Positions 42,112-50,127 of a stretch of DNA of 64,000 nucleotides are shown here, piece after piece (the first letter of the stretch is position 1; each line of letters starts with the position of its first letter). The notes under the pieces were generated by a model. The model was given only the letters and a program-made list of their open reading frames with translations, searched no databases and had not been told where the DNA came from. The stretch is from Gaiellasilicea sp963791905 (GTDB lineage Bacteria > Actinomycetota > Thermoleophilia > Gaiellales > Gaiellaceae), in NCBI GenBank assembly GCA_963791905.1, contig CAWBTX010000007.1, positions 186,001 through 250,000 on the forward strand, written 5' to 3'. The position numbers and the translations under genes are program-made.

Positions 42112-42480
42112 TCATTCGGACACGTCCTCAAGGACCAGGGCTGGTGTGGGATGCCGCGGCTCGTACAGTCCGAGCTCGCCGCCGCCCGGCAGCCGGATTG
42201 CCGTCATGAGCCCGAACCCCTCATCTTTGACGGGCCGGGCGATGTCGACGCCTCTGGCCTGCAGCTCAGCGACGGTCGCATGGACGTCGTCGCACATGAG
42301 GTGGAGCTCGTGCCGGCCGTCCTCGTCCGCGGGATGGGCTGCCAGCTCAGCAGGCGGCAGAGCGAAGATCAGCCAGCCCTCGCCGGCGTCCGCAAACGGC
42401 AGTTCGAGCACGTCTCGGAAGAACGCGCGATCTTGCTCCGCATCCGTCGTGAAGATCACTGCATGGACTCCGGTGATCAT
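42112..42480 (-). CDS. VOC-family (glyoxalase/bleomycin-resistance-like) protein
   Basis: 122 residues: TGVHAVIFTTDAEQDRAFFRDVL, HELHLMCDDVHATVAELQARG and LPGGGELGLYEPRHP show the paired beta-alpha-beta-beta-beta modules, with His and Glu in ligand positions. The substrate is unknown. Confidence 0.85.
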   Translation of the reverse strand: MITGVHAVIFTTDAEQDRAFFRDVLELPFADAGEGWLIFALPPAELAAHPADEDGRHELHLMCDDVHATVAELQARGVDIARPVKDEGFGLMTAIRLPGGGELGLYEPRHPTPALVLEDVSE

Positions 42481-42713
42481 GTCCCGAACCTTCCGGCTTT
42501 GATGTGGTCCTCCAGAGTTACGACGAACGGGGCCCGTTCAGAGCGACAGGTCAAGATTCGGTCGCCGCTCATGCGGGCTGGGTGGCGAGCCGAACGCCAC
42601 TCGCGCGCGAGACATTGCTCACGACCCGGCACGTCATGGACGCTAGAGCGTCGAGCGCCGGCCGACAAGATGGCCGGAACGGACATGACGGGTCGGTGCT
42701 GCGGGAACGTTGC

Positions 42714-42740
42714 GCGGGTTCAATTCCCGCCGCCTCCACC
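42714..42740 (+). pseudogene. 3' end of a tRNA or tmRNA gene (T-arm plus acceptor strand only)
   Basis: GCGGG-TTCAATT-CCCGC forms a perfect T-arm, followed by the acceptor strand CGCCTCCA and CC. The matching 5' acceptor strand (GGAGGCG) is not found in the 100 bases upstream, so only the 3' end is present. Site-specific integrases commonly use and regenerate exactly this segment, so it may be an attachment-site scar. Confidence 0.5.
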
Positions 42741-42871
42741 TGGACGGCGATGCGAAGGGTTCTGGGCTAGTCAGAGCCCTTCATCGTTTTTCGTCTCGGT
42801 GCTCGTTTCGGCTTAGGGATTGTCGTCTGACTCTGCTTGCTGGCCGAACGGGATGGGCGGATGATCCGGGG

Positions 42872-45367
42872 GTGCGGTTCGACCTTCCGACCGGCACCGT
42901 CACGTTTGTCTTCACCGACGTTGAGGGTTCGACGTCGCTCCTGAACGAGCTCGGCGCAGAGGCCTACGCGGATGCGCTCGCCGATCACCGCGCGGTGATC
43001 CGGGAGCCGTGTCTGCGAAGAGGTGGCGTCGAGGTGGACACGCAGGGAGACGCCTTCTTCTTCGCCTTCCCTACCGCCCCGGGTGCCCTCGACGCCGCGT
43101 CCGAGTTCACGGATCACCTGGCCGCGACCGGGCAGATCCGCGTGCGCGTCGGAGTCCACACGGGCACGCCCGTGCTCGGAGAGGAAGGGTATGTCGGCCA
43201 CGATGTCCATCGCGCCGCTCGCATCGCGGCCGCCGGGCACGGCGGCCAGGTGCTCGTCTCGGCGGCGACGGCGGCCTTGGTCGCAGTCGAGCTGAGCGAC
43301 CTCGGAGAGCATCGGTTCAAGGACCTCGGTGCTCCCGAGCGCGTCTTCCAGTTCGGCAGCGATGAGTTCCCCGCACTGAAGAGCCTCTATCGCACGAACC
43401 TTCCGGTTCCGGCGACGCCGTTCCTCGGCCGCGAGCGGGAGATCGAACAGATCGCGGAGCTTCTGCGGCGGCCCGACGTCCGGCTGGTGACGCTGACGGG
43501 CCCTGGTGGCAGCGGCAAGACGCGGCTCTCGTTGCAAGCTGCCGCCTCGGCTGCCGACGACTACGACCGCGGGGTGTGGTGGGTCCCGCTCGCCTCGCTC
43601 GCCGATCCCGCACTCGTCGAGACGACCGCAACCCAGGCGCTCGGGTCGAAGGACACGCTCTCTGCAACGGTCGGCGACCAGCGCCTGTTGCTCGTGCTGG
43701 ACAACTTCGAGCATGTGCTCGCAGCGGCCGCTGGGATCGCAGAGACGATCGGATCCTGTCCGCACCTGACGGTGCTCGTGACGAGCCGCGAGCCGCTGCA
43801 CGTCGACGGTGAGTGGGAGGTCGCCGTCGATCCGTTGCGAGAGCCGGACGCGGTCGATCTGTTCGTGCAACGTGCCCTGGCCGTCAGTTCCGACTTCGAC
43901 GCAAACGGCGAGGTCGCCGAGATCTGCACGCGCCTCGACTGCCTGCCTCTCGCGATCGAGCTGGCCGCTGCGCGCGTGAAGGCTCTCTCGCCGTCGGCTT
44001 TGCTCGAACGACTCGAGCAGAGACTGCCTCTGCTTGCGGGCGGCTCTCGCTCGGCACCCGAGCGGCAGCGGACGCTGCGCGCGACGATCGCCTGGAGCCA
44101 CGACCTCCTGACGACGGCAGAGCAGGACCTCTTCGCCCGCCTGGCCGTGTTCGCCGGCAGTTGCACGCTGGAGGAAGCGGAGGAGATCTGCGGCGCCGAA
44201 GTCGACACGATTGCCTCGCTGGTCGACAAGAGCCTGCTCCGCCGCACCGGCGACCGCTATTGGATGCTCGAGACGATTCGCGAGTTCGCGTCCGAACAGC
44301 TCGACCAGCTCGCGGACGCCGGCGTGCTTCGGGATCGGCATGCGGGCTTCTACGTCGCACTCGGTGAGCGCGCGCGCCCGGAGCTGCGCGCGCGCGGAGC
44401 TCGCGAGTGGCTCGACCGGCTCGACGCGGAGCACGCGAACGTGCGGGCGTCCCTCGAGCACCTGTTGGCGAGCGGGGACGCGGACGGTGCGCTGCGGCTG
44501 TCGGGGGCGATCTGGATGTACTGGCAGACACGCGGTCACTGGACCGAGGGCCGGCGCGCCCTGACCGCAGCCCTCGCGCTCGGGGGCGGCCTCAAGCCGG
44601 AACGGCTCGTCAACTCGTTGTGGGGTGGCGCAATCCTCGCGCTGTGGCAGGGTGACATCGACGAAGGCGAGCGGCTGGCCTCCCGCATCCTCGAGATCTC
44701 GCAGACGGCGGCGGATGAGGAGCATGTGTATTCGGTGGCGATCCACCTGCTCGCGATCGTCGCGTCGATGCGGGGTGATCGTGACCGGGCGGTCGCGTTG
44801 CTCGAGGAGTCGTTGGCGATCGGGCGTCGCGGGGGTGACCAGTGGTTGTTCTCGATCGCGCTGAACAACCTCGGCAACCTGCTCGCGGGTGAGGGCGACT
44901 ACGAGCGCGCCGCGGAGCTCTTCGAAGAGAGCCTGGTGATCGGCGAGGCGCGCGGCGATGTCGACCGGCGTGCGCGGGCGAACAACAACCTCGGCTGGGC
45001 GACCCACGGCCTCGGTGACCTCGCCCGCGCACGCGACTACTACCGACGCGGGCTGGAGGCCGCGACCGAGATCGGGCTCGTCGAGGCCCAGGTTCACGCG
45101 CTGTTCGGCATCGCCGCGTTGGAAGCTAAGACGGGCGACGCGCGCGCGGGCGCTCGTCTACTCGGCCAAGTGAAGGAGCTGGATTCGCGTCTCGGTGCCG
45201 CCAGCGACGATGCGCTCGACGCGCTCGAGCGGCAAACGCTGACGACGCTCGAGGCTGCGCTCGGGCCCGAGCAGCTTGCGTCCGAGGTTGCGGCAGGGGC
45301 CGCGTTGCCGCTCGAGGACGCAATCGACCTCGCACTCGGACGGAGTGAGTCGGAAACGTCCGCCTGA
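42872..45367 (+). CDS. class III adenylate/guanylate cyclase fused to STAND ATPase and TPR repeats
   Basis: 831 residues. The cyclase homology domain (residues ~5-165) has TGTVTFVFTDVEGSTSLL, GGVEVDTQGDAFFFAFP and RVGVHTGTPVLGEEGYVG. An NB-ARC/STAND ATPase follows (Walker A LTGPGGSGKTRLS, Walker B LLLVLDNFEHVL, then CLPLAIELAAARVKALSP), and TPR-like repeats (NNLGNLLAGEGDYERAAELF, ANNNLGWATHGLGDLARARDYY). Such proteins sense ligands through ATPase/TPR modules; cyclase activity is plausible but not certain, because substrate-specificity residues are unclear. The GTG at 42872 directly precedes the cyclase domain. Confidence 0.85.
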   Translation: MRFDLPTGTVTFVFTDVEGSTSLLNELGAEAYADALADHRAVIREPCLRRGGVEVDTQGDAFFFAFPTAPGALDAASEFTDHLAATGQIRVRVGVHTGTPVLGEEGYVGHDVHRAARIAAAGHGGQVLVSAATAALVAVELSDLGEHRFKDLGAPERVFQFGSDEFPALKSLYRTNLPVPATPFLGREREIEQIAELLRRPDVRLVTLTGPGGSGKTRLSLQAAASAADDYDRGVWWVPLASLADPALVETTATQALGSKDTLSATVGDQRLLLVLDNFEHVLAAAAGIAETIGSCPHLTVLVTSREPLHVDGEWEVAVDPLREPDAVDLFVQRALAVSSDFDANGEVAEICTRLDCLPLAIELAAARVKALSPSALLERLEQRLPLLAGGSRSAPERQRTLRATIAWSHDLLTTAEQDLFARLAVFAGSCTLEEAEEICGAEVDTIASLVDKSLLRRTGDRYWMLETIREFASEQLDQLADAGVLRDRHAGFYVALGERARPELRARGAREWLDRLDAEHANVRASLEHLLASGDADGALRLSGAIWMYWQTRGHWTEGRRALTAALALGGGLKPERLVNSLWGGAILALWQGDIDEGERLASRILEISQTAADEEHVYSVAIHLLAIVASMRGDRDRAVALLEESLAIGRRGGDQWLFSIALNNLGNLLAGEGDYERAAELFEESLVIGEARGDVDRRARANNNLGWATHGLGDLARARDYYRRGLEAATEIGLVEAQVHALFGIAALEAKTGDARAGARLLGQVKELDSRLGAASDDALDALERQTLTTLEAALGPEQLASEVAAGAALPLEDAIDLALGRSESETSA

Positions 45368-45384
45368 CGGCCGACGGTCGGCCG
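45368..45384 (+). terminator. 17-bp GC-rich palindrome after the cyclase/ATPase gene
   Basis: CGGCCGACGGTCGGCCG is a perfect palindrome starting one base past the TGA; it can fold as a short stem. Confidence 0.4.
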
Positions 45385-45696
45385 GTTGGAATCTTTCGCG
45401 GGTTCGATCCCGCCAGGCGCATAGCCGCGGTTGCGACAATGCTTCGGAACTTGAGGGTGCGGCAGGGAGGGTCTCGCGCGAGCCGGCTGGGCTGAACTGC
45501 CTGTCTGCATCGAGACATGCGTGAGCAATCCACCCGGAGAGGCGGCCAGGTTCCGTCCGTTCTCTCCCGGCCATCCGTGGATCCACGGGGAGCATACGAC
45601 GCGATTCGTGTTCATCGCCGGGACGTCTGCTCAGTCACGGCGCGGATCCTAGAATTCTCCTAGAACGCGGCCGCTCCTCGCCAGCTCCGAGAACCG
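45385..45696. other. intergenic region without a recognised gene
   Basis: Between the cyclase/ATPase gene and the tRNA-Pro terminator. A string at 45397-45420 resembles a T-arm but does not pair correctly. Nothing else is seen. Confidence 0.3.
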
Positions 45697-45718
45697 AAAG
45701 CCCCGTTTCCGGGGCTTT
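45697..45718 (-). terminator. terminator of tRNA-Pro
   Basis: AAAGCCCCG (45697-45705) pairs perfectly with CGGGGCTTT (45710-45718) around TTTC, just downstream of the minus-strand tRNA. Confidence 0.65.
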
Positions 45719-45723
45719 CTCAG

Positions 45724-45798
45724 TCGGGGCGCCGAGATTTGAACTCGGGACCTCTAGTCCCCCAGACTAGCGCGCTAACCAGGCTGCGCCACGCCCCG
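45724..45798 (-). tRNA. tRNA-Pro (anticodon GGG)
   Basis: On the minus strand a 75-base cloverleaf forms. The acceptor arms are CGGGGCG / CGCCCCG with discriminator A. The anticodon stem CTAGT/ACTAG encloses the loop CTGGGGG, giving anticodon GGG. The T-arm carries GTTCAAATC. CCA is not encoded. It reads CCC (and possibly CCU) proline codons. proS lies only 1.3 kb away but in a separate unit. Confidence 0.95.
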
Positions 45799-45899
45799 TG
45801 AGGGTCGGAGTATAGCTCTCGGCTCTTTTCGGCTTGGTTGCGTGCGTTGCCGCTCTCGACAAACCGCCGCGAGCGTGACCGCGTAGGTCCGGGAGACCT

Positions 45900-46769
45900 G
45901 TGGAATCCGTCCGGGGAGGGATGACATTGAGGTGGATCTCACTAGCCGCGGCCGCGGGCGCCGGTGTGCTCGTGCTCGTCGGTTTGGGCGCCGTTGCCGG
46001 CGCAAGCACCTCCGCCAACACCATTCGGCTCAGCGCCGCGATGACGTCCGGCGAGGAGACGCCGGCGCCGCGCGGCGAGGTGGCGAACGCGCGGGGCGTC
46101 TTTACCGCTACGGCGACGAAGACCGCGACCGGCGCCACGTTGAACTGGACACTGACCTTCAGCGGCCTCACCGGGCCTGCGACCGCGGCACACATTCACA
46201 CCGCCGCGCGCGGTACCCCGGGGCCCGTGTCGGTGCCGCTCTGCGGGCCGTGCGAGAGCGGCCAGACCGGGAGCGCTGACGTCGACCAGACGCTTCTGAG
46301 CGCGATTCAGGCCGGCGGGACGTACGTCAACGTCCACACCGGCACGAACGGGCCGGGAGAGATCCGGGCTCAGCTCGGCACGGTGGCCGCAGTCACGGCC
46401 GCCCTCAACTCCCGCCAGGAGGTGCCGAAGCCGAAGGGCGCCGTCTCCAGGGCGGCCGGGTCGTTCACCCTGACCGCAACCAAGGCGGACTCAGCCAGCA
46501 CCATCGCCTGGCGCCTGACGTTCAGGCGGCTGACCGGCCGGGCCGTCGCCGCGCACATCCACATCGGCCGCCGCGGCGCAGCGGGACCCGTCGCGATTCC
46601 GCTCTGCGGCCCGTGCCGCAGCGGCGTCCGTGGCACCGCCACGCCGAACGCGGCCACGCTGACGGCGCTCGAGGCCGGCCGTGCCTACGTCAACGTCCAT
46701 ACTCGGAGCAACGCGGCCGGCGAGATCCGCGGCCAGCTGCCGGCTCTGCCGCTGACAATCACCCCCTAG
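45900..46769 (+). CDS. secreted protein with two CHRD domains
   Basis: About 289 residues. A signal peptide (ISLAAAAGAGVLVLVGLGAV) precedes two CHRD domains. Each has the pattern ETPAPRGEVANARGVFTATAT / EVPKPKGAVSRAAGSFTLTAT, then AAHIHTAARG / AAHIHIGRRG, LCGPC, and a final YVNVHTGTNGPGEIRAQL / YVNVHTRSNAAGEIRGQL. CHRD domains were first named in chordin; their bacterial function is unknown. The start is GTG 45900 (GGGAG upstream) or ATG 45921. A strong terminator follows. Confidence 0.85.
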   Translation: MESVRGGMTLRWISLAAAAGAGVLVLVGLGAVAGASTSANTIRLSAAMTSGEETPAPRGEVANARGVFTATATKTATGATLNWTLTFSGLTGPATAAHIHTAARGTPGPVSVPLCGPCESGQTGSADVDQTLLSAIQAGGTYVNVHTGTNGPGEIRAQLGTVAAVTAALNSRQEVPKPKGAVSRAAGSFTLTATKADSASTIAWRLTFRRLTGRAVAAHIHIGRRGAAGPVAIPLCGPCRSGVRGTATPNAATLTALEAGRAYVNVHTRSNAAGEIRGQLPALPLTITP

Positions 46770-46782
46770 TCTGCGGCAGCTC

Positions 46783-46823
46783 GCACGCGAGCGCGCCCGA
46801 ACGGCGTCGGGCGCCTCGCGTGC
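46783..46823. terminator. bidirectional terminator between CHRD and XRE genes
   Basis: GCACGCGAG (46783-46791) pairs with CTCGCGTGC (46815-46823). After a small internal loop, GCCCGA (46795-46800) pairs with TCGGGC (46807-46812). It lies between two convergent stops. Confidence 0.7.
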
Positions 46824-46834
46824 AGTCCGGTGCG

Positions 46835-47134
46835 TCAGACGCTGAGCCGCTTGTACAGGCGGTCGATCATGTCCGGCATCGTCTCGAGCCTGTCGGTGAT
46901 CACGCGCAGGCGGTACTCGCGGAAGTGCTCCGGCTCGACGTCGAGCGCACCGGCGAGACGTTCGACGACCTCCTTCGAGGGCACCGGCCGGTTGCCGTGC
47001 ACGAGATGGTTGAGGTAGCCGGCCGAGAGCTCGGTCTTGGCCGCGAGGCCGCGGTAGGTCAGCCCCGTGTCGGTCATCAGCCGCTCGATCGTGGGGCCGA
47101 AGGGATCCTCGCTGTACTTGCGCCGCCGCGTCAT
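46835..47134 (-). CDS. XRE-family helix-turn-helix regulator
   Basis: 99 residues. The HTH spans residues ~15-60 (IERLMTDTGLTYRGLAAKTELSAGYLNHLVHGNR), here split by function: LTYRGLAAKT is helix 2 and SAGYLNHLVHG the recognition helix. EVVERLAGALDVEPEHFREY follows, typical of XRE proteins. The ATG overlaps the proS stop (ATGA), so it is the last gene of the proS unit. The target is unknown. Confidence 0.85.
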   Translation of the reverse strand: MTRRRKYSEDPFGPTIERLMTDTGLTYRGLAAKTELSAGYLNHLVHGNRPVPSKEVVERLAGALDVEPEHFREYRLRVITDRLETMPDMIDRLYKRLSV

Positions 47135-48813
47135 CGACGTTCGACTACCCATTTTGCGGCGTCTAAACGCCCGATCCGCTCCTCCTCCCCGGTCGCCCTG
47201 AGGCGAACGTCGACGGCGTCGTCGGCGAGAGTCTTCTTGCCGACGATCACGCGGGTCGGGGCGCCGAAGAGGTCGGCGTCGGCGAACTTCTCACCGGGGC
47301 GCTGGTCGCGGTCGTCGAGGAGCACCGAAAGTCCCTCGGACGCGAGCGCCTCGGCGGCGTCCTCGGCCTTCGCGAGGATGGCGGCGTCGCCTGCATCGAG
47401 CGAGACGACCTCGGCGTCGTAGGGCGCGAGCTCCGCCGTCCAGACGATCGACTCCTCGCTCCCGCCCTGCTCGACGGCCGCCGCCACGACCCGCCCCGGG
47501 CCGATGCCGTAGCTCCCCATCACGATCGGCCGCTCGGCGCCGTCCTCGTCGAGGACCGTGGCGTCGAGCGGCACTGAGTAAAACGTACCGAGCTTGAAGA
47601 TATGCCCGACCTCGATCGCGGTCTGGAAGCGAAGCGCGCCGCCGCAGTGCGGACACGAGTCGCCCTCGCTTGCCTCGCGCAGGTCGGCGAACCGCGCGGT
47701 GAAGTCGCGTCCGTGCTCGACGCCGCGCAGGTGGAAGCCGGTTCGATTCGCGCCCGCGACGAACTGCCCGGTGCGGAGCGCCTCGTCGGCGACGATCACG
47801 CCCGAGAAGCCGACCGGGCCGAGCGAACCGGGATCGGCGCCGAAGGCGGAACGGATCTCGTCCTCCGTCGCCGGGCGGCTCTCCCCCACGGCGTGGCCGA
47901 GCTTCTCCTCGCTGAGGCGGTCGTCGCCGCGGACCAGCGCGAGCACGACGGTGCCGTCCGCGAGCGTCACCGGCATCGCCTTCGAGGTCGCGGCCGGATC
48001 AATTCCGAGCAGCTCCGCAAGCGCTTCGATCGTCGTGATCCCCGGCGTCGCGATCTCCTCGGGAGCGTCGAGGCGCTCGGGGAACGCGGCCGGCCGCGGC
48101 ACGCCGCTGGCGATCTCTTGGTCGGCGGCGTAGTCGCCGCGCTCACAGCGGACGAGCGTGTTTTCGCCAGATCCAGACGGGCAGAGGAAGTCCCGGGATT
48201 CCTTGCCCCCCATCATCCCGGACTCCGCCTCCACCTCGTAGACCTCCAGCCCGCAGCGGTCGAAGATGCGATGGTAGGCGCCGCGCTGGAGCTCGAAGCT
48301 GCGTGCGAGTCCCTCGTCGTCGACGTCGAACGAGTAGGCGTCCTTCATCACGAACTCACGCACGCGGAGGAGGGCGCCGCGTGGGCGGGGTTCGTCGCGG
48401 CCCTTGGTCTGGAAGTGGTAGAGCATCTGCGGCAGCTGCCGGTAGCTCTGCAGCTCGCGCGCGTGGAAGGTGAACGACTCCTCGTGGGTCAACGGGAGCA
48501 CGAAGCGGCGGCCGGCGCGGTCCTCGAGCTTGAAGAGCTCGGTGATGCCGTAGCGGCCGGTCTGCTCCCACAGCTCCGCGGGCGTCAGCACGGGTGCCAA
48601 CATCTCCTGACAGCCGATCGCGTTCATCTCCTCGCGCACGATCCGGACAACGTTTTGGTGCACCTTCCAGCCCAGCGGCAGGTACGTCCAAAGGCCGGCG
48701 CTCATCTGCCGGATGTAGCCGCCGCGGACGAGCAGCTTGTGCGAGATCGCCTCCGCGTCGGCAGGTGCGTTCCGCAGGGTCGGCAGGAACAGGCGTGACG
48801 CTCGCGCGATCAT
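47131..48813 (-). CDS. proS: prolyl-tRNA synthetase
   Basis: 560 residues, the bacterial (ProS type I) architecture. The class II catalytic core comes first (LLVRGGYIRQMSAGLWTYLPLG, motif 2 GRDEPRPRGALLRVREFVMKD in part). An inserted editing domain (~230-395, with SKAMPVTLADGTVVLALVRGDD) follows, then motif 3 (GSYGIGPGRVVAAAVEQ) and the C-terminal anticodon-binding domain. It charges tRNA-Pro; a tRNA-Pro gene lies nearby. It is followed by a coupled XRE regulator and preceded by a structured repeat. Confidence 0.95.
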   Translation of the reverse strand: MIARASRLFLPTLRNAPADAEAISHKLLVRGGYIRQMSAGLWTYLPLGWKVHQNVVRIVREEMNAIGCQEMLAPVLTPAELWEQTGRYGITELFKLEDRAGRRFVLPLTHEESFTFHARELQSYRQLPQMLYHFQTKGRDEPRPRGALLRVREFVMKDAYSFDVDDEGLARSFELQRGAYHRIFDRCGLEVYEVEAESGMMGGKESRDFLCPSGSGENTLVRCERGDYAADQEIASGVPRPAAFPERLDAPEEIATPGITTIEALAELLGIDPAATSKAMPVTLADGTVVLALVRGDDRLSEEKLGHAVGESRPATEDEIRSAFGADPGSLGPVGFSGVIVADEALRTGQFVAGANRTGFHLRGVEHGRDFTARFADLREASEGDSCPHCGGALRFQTAIEVGHIFKLGTFYSVPLDATVLDEDGAERPIVMGSYGIGPGRVVAAAVEQGGSEESIVWTAELAPYDAEVVSLDAGDAAILAKAEDAAEALASEGLSVLLDDRDQRPGEKFADADLFGAPTRVIVGKKTLADDAVDVRLRATGEEERIGRLDAAKWVVERR

Positions 48814-48849
48814 TCGCGAGAGGTTAGTGAAACCACACCTGCCGCGTTA

Positions 48850-48965
48850 CCGCGGACGAAAGGCCGCGGATCGGTGCGCACAACTTCAGGGATGTTCGCG
48901 CGGAAGGCATCCGCGCGAGCGGATGCCGTAGCCGGATCCTCTGGATCCGGCCCGCTGCAAATGAA
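48850..48965 (+). repeat. dispersed structured repeat, full copy 3
   Basis: Hairpin A (CCGCGG 48850-48855 / 48864-48869); the core with ACTTCAGGGATGTTCGCGCGG-like sequence (two substitutions from copy 1); hairpin B (9-bp stem 48906-48914 / 48919-48927 with GCGA loop); the linker GTA; hairpin C (9-bp stem 48931-48939 / 48943-48951, loop TCT); and the tail CCGCTGCAAATGAA. It fills the space between the ispG stop and the proS start, in the opposite orientation to both genes. Confidence 0.75.
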
Positions 48966-50099
48966 TCAGTCGAGGGGGATGAGCGACGCTTCAGCCATCG
49001 CGAGAGCGGCCGGCTTTGCCATCTTCAGCCGCTTCGGGCGCTGCATCCCGCCCTCGATCCAGCGATCGATCTCGTAGAAGAGCTCGTCGATCAGGATGTC
49101 CGACGAGACCTTGTTCAGCACACGGCCGTGCGCGTAGATGAAGCCGACGTCGCGGCCGCCGGCGATGCCGAAGTCGGCGTCGCCCGCCTCCCCCGGCCCG
49201 TTGACCGCGCAGCCCATGACGGCGACCTCGAACGCCTCGCTGTAGTCCCGCAGCCGCTCCTCGACGACGACCGCAAGCTTCTCGACGCCGACGTTGTCGC
49301 GCCCGCAGCTCGGGCAGGAGATCATCACCGGGCCGCGCTCCCGCAGACCGAGCGCCTTCAGGATCTCCCACGCCGTCTCGACCTCCTTGACGGGATCGGC
49401 GGTCAGCGAGACGCGCAGCGTGTCCCCGATGCCGTCCGCGAGCAGCGCTCCCATGCCGACGGCGCTCTTGATCGAGCCGGAGAACGGCGTCCCCGCCTCG
49501 GTCACGCCGAGGTGGAGCGGGTACGGCACCTTGGCCGACAGCATTCGGTAGGCGCGGATCATCGTCGGCACGTGCGTCGACTTGACGGAGATCTTGAAGT
49601 CGCGGTAGTCGAGCCGCTCGAGCAGCTCGACCTCCTCCAGAGCGGCTGCGACAAGAGCCTCGGCCTGATCCTCCTGGGCGAGCGCGTGCAGGTGCTTCGG
49701 CAGCGAGCCGGAGTTGGCGCCGATCCGCATCGGGATGCCGGCCTCTTTCGCTGCCTCCACGACCTGGACGACCTTGTCAGGGCCACCGATGTTGCCTGGG
49801 TTGATCCGGACAGCCGCCACGCCGGCGTCGATCGCCTTCAGGGCAAGCGAGGCGTTGAAGTGGATGTCCGCGATCACCGGCAGCGGCGAGAGACGGACGA
49901 TGCGCTTCAGCGCCTCGGCGTCCTCCGTCTTGGGCACGGCGCAGCGGACGATCTCGCAGCCGGCCGACGCGAGGGCGGCGATCTGGGCCGTCGTCGCCTC
50001 GACGTCGCGCGTCGGCGTCAGCGTCATCGACTGCACGACCACGGGCGCGCCGCCGCCGATCGCGACGCCGCCGACCTTGATCTGGACGCGCGAGGCCAT
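48966..50099 (-). CDS. ispG: 4-hydroxy-3-methylbut-2-enyl diphosphate synthase (IspG/GcpE)
   Basis: 377 residues. A TIM-barrel first half (VQSMTLTPTRDVEATTAQI, RINPGNIGG, GANSGSLPKH) precedes the [4Fe-4S] site, with Cys in ISCPSCGRDN and in VMGCAVNGPGEA. It converts methylerythritol cyclodiphosphate to HMBDP in the MEP isoprenoid pathway. dxr of the same pathway lies two genes upstream, with rseP between them. Confidence 0.95.
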   Translation of the reverse strand: MASRVQIKVGGVAIGGGAPVVVQSMTLTPTRDVEATTAQIAALASAGCEIVRCAVPKTEDAEALKRIVRLSPLPVIADIHFNASLALKAIDAGVAAVRINPGNIGGPDKVVQVVEAAKEAGIPMRIGANSGSLPKHLHALAQEDQAEALVAAALEEVELLERLDYRDFKISVKSTHVPTMIRAYRMLSAKVPYPLHLGVTEAGTPFSGSIKSAVGMGALLADGIGDTLRVSLTADPVKEVETAWEILKALGLRERGPVMISCPSCGRDNVGVEKLAVVVEERLRDYSEAFEVAVMGCAVNGPGEAGDADFGIAGGRDVGFIYAHGRVLNKVSSDILIDELFYEIDRWIEGGMQRPKRLKMAKPAALAMAEASLIPLD

Positions 50100-50127
50100 C
50101 GGGGGAAGCGTAGCGCCGCGCGTCGGT

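Noticed and set aside
42767..45097. 776-residue minus-strand frame opposite the cyclase/ATPase gene
   Set aside because: The plus strand carries the complete cyclase, Walker and TPR motifs; the minus product is low-complexity.
45397..45420. T-arm-like string (GCGGGTTCGATCCCGC) downstream of the cyclase/ATPase gene, possible second att site
   Set aside because: With a 7-base T-loop the stem has a G-G mismatch, and no acceptor strand matches. Similarity to the 42.7-kb fragment stops at the T-arm consensus.
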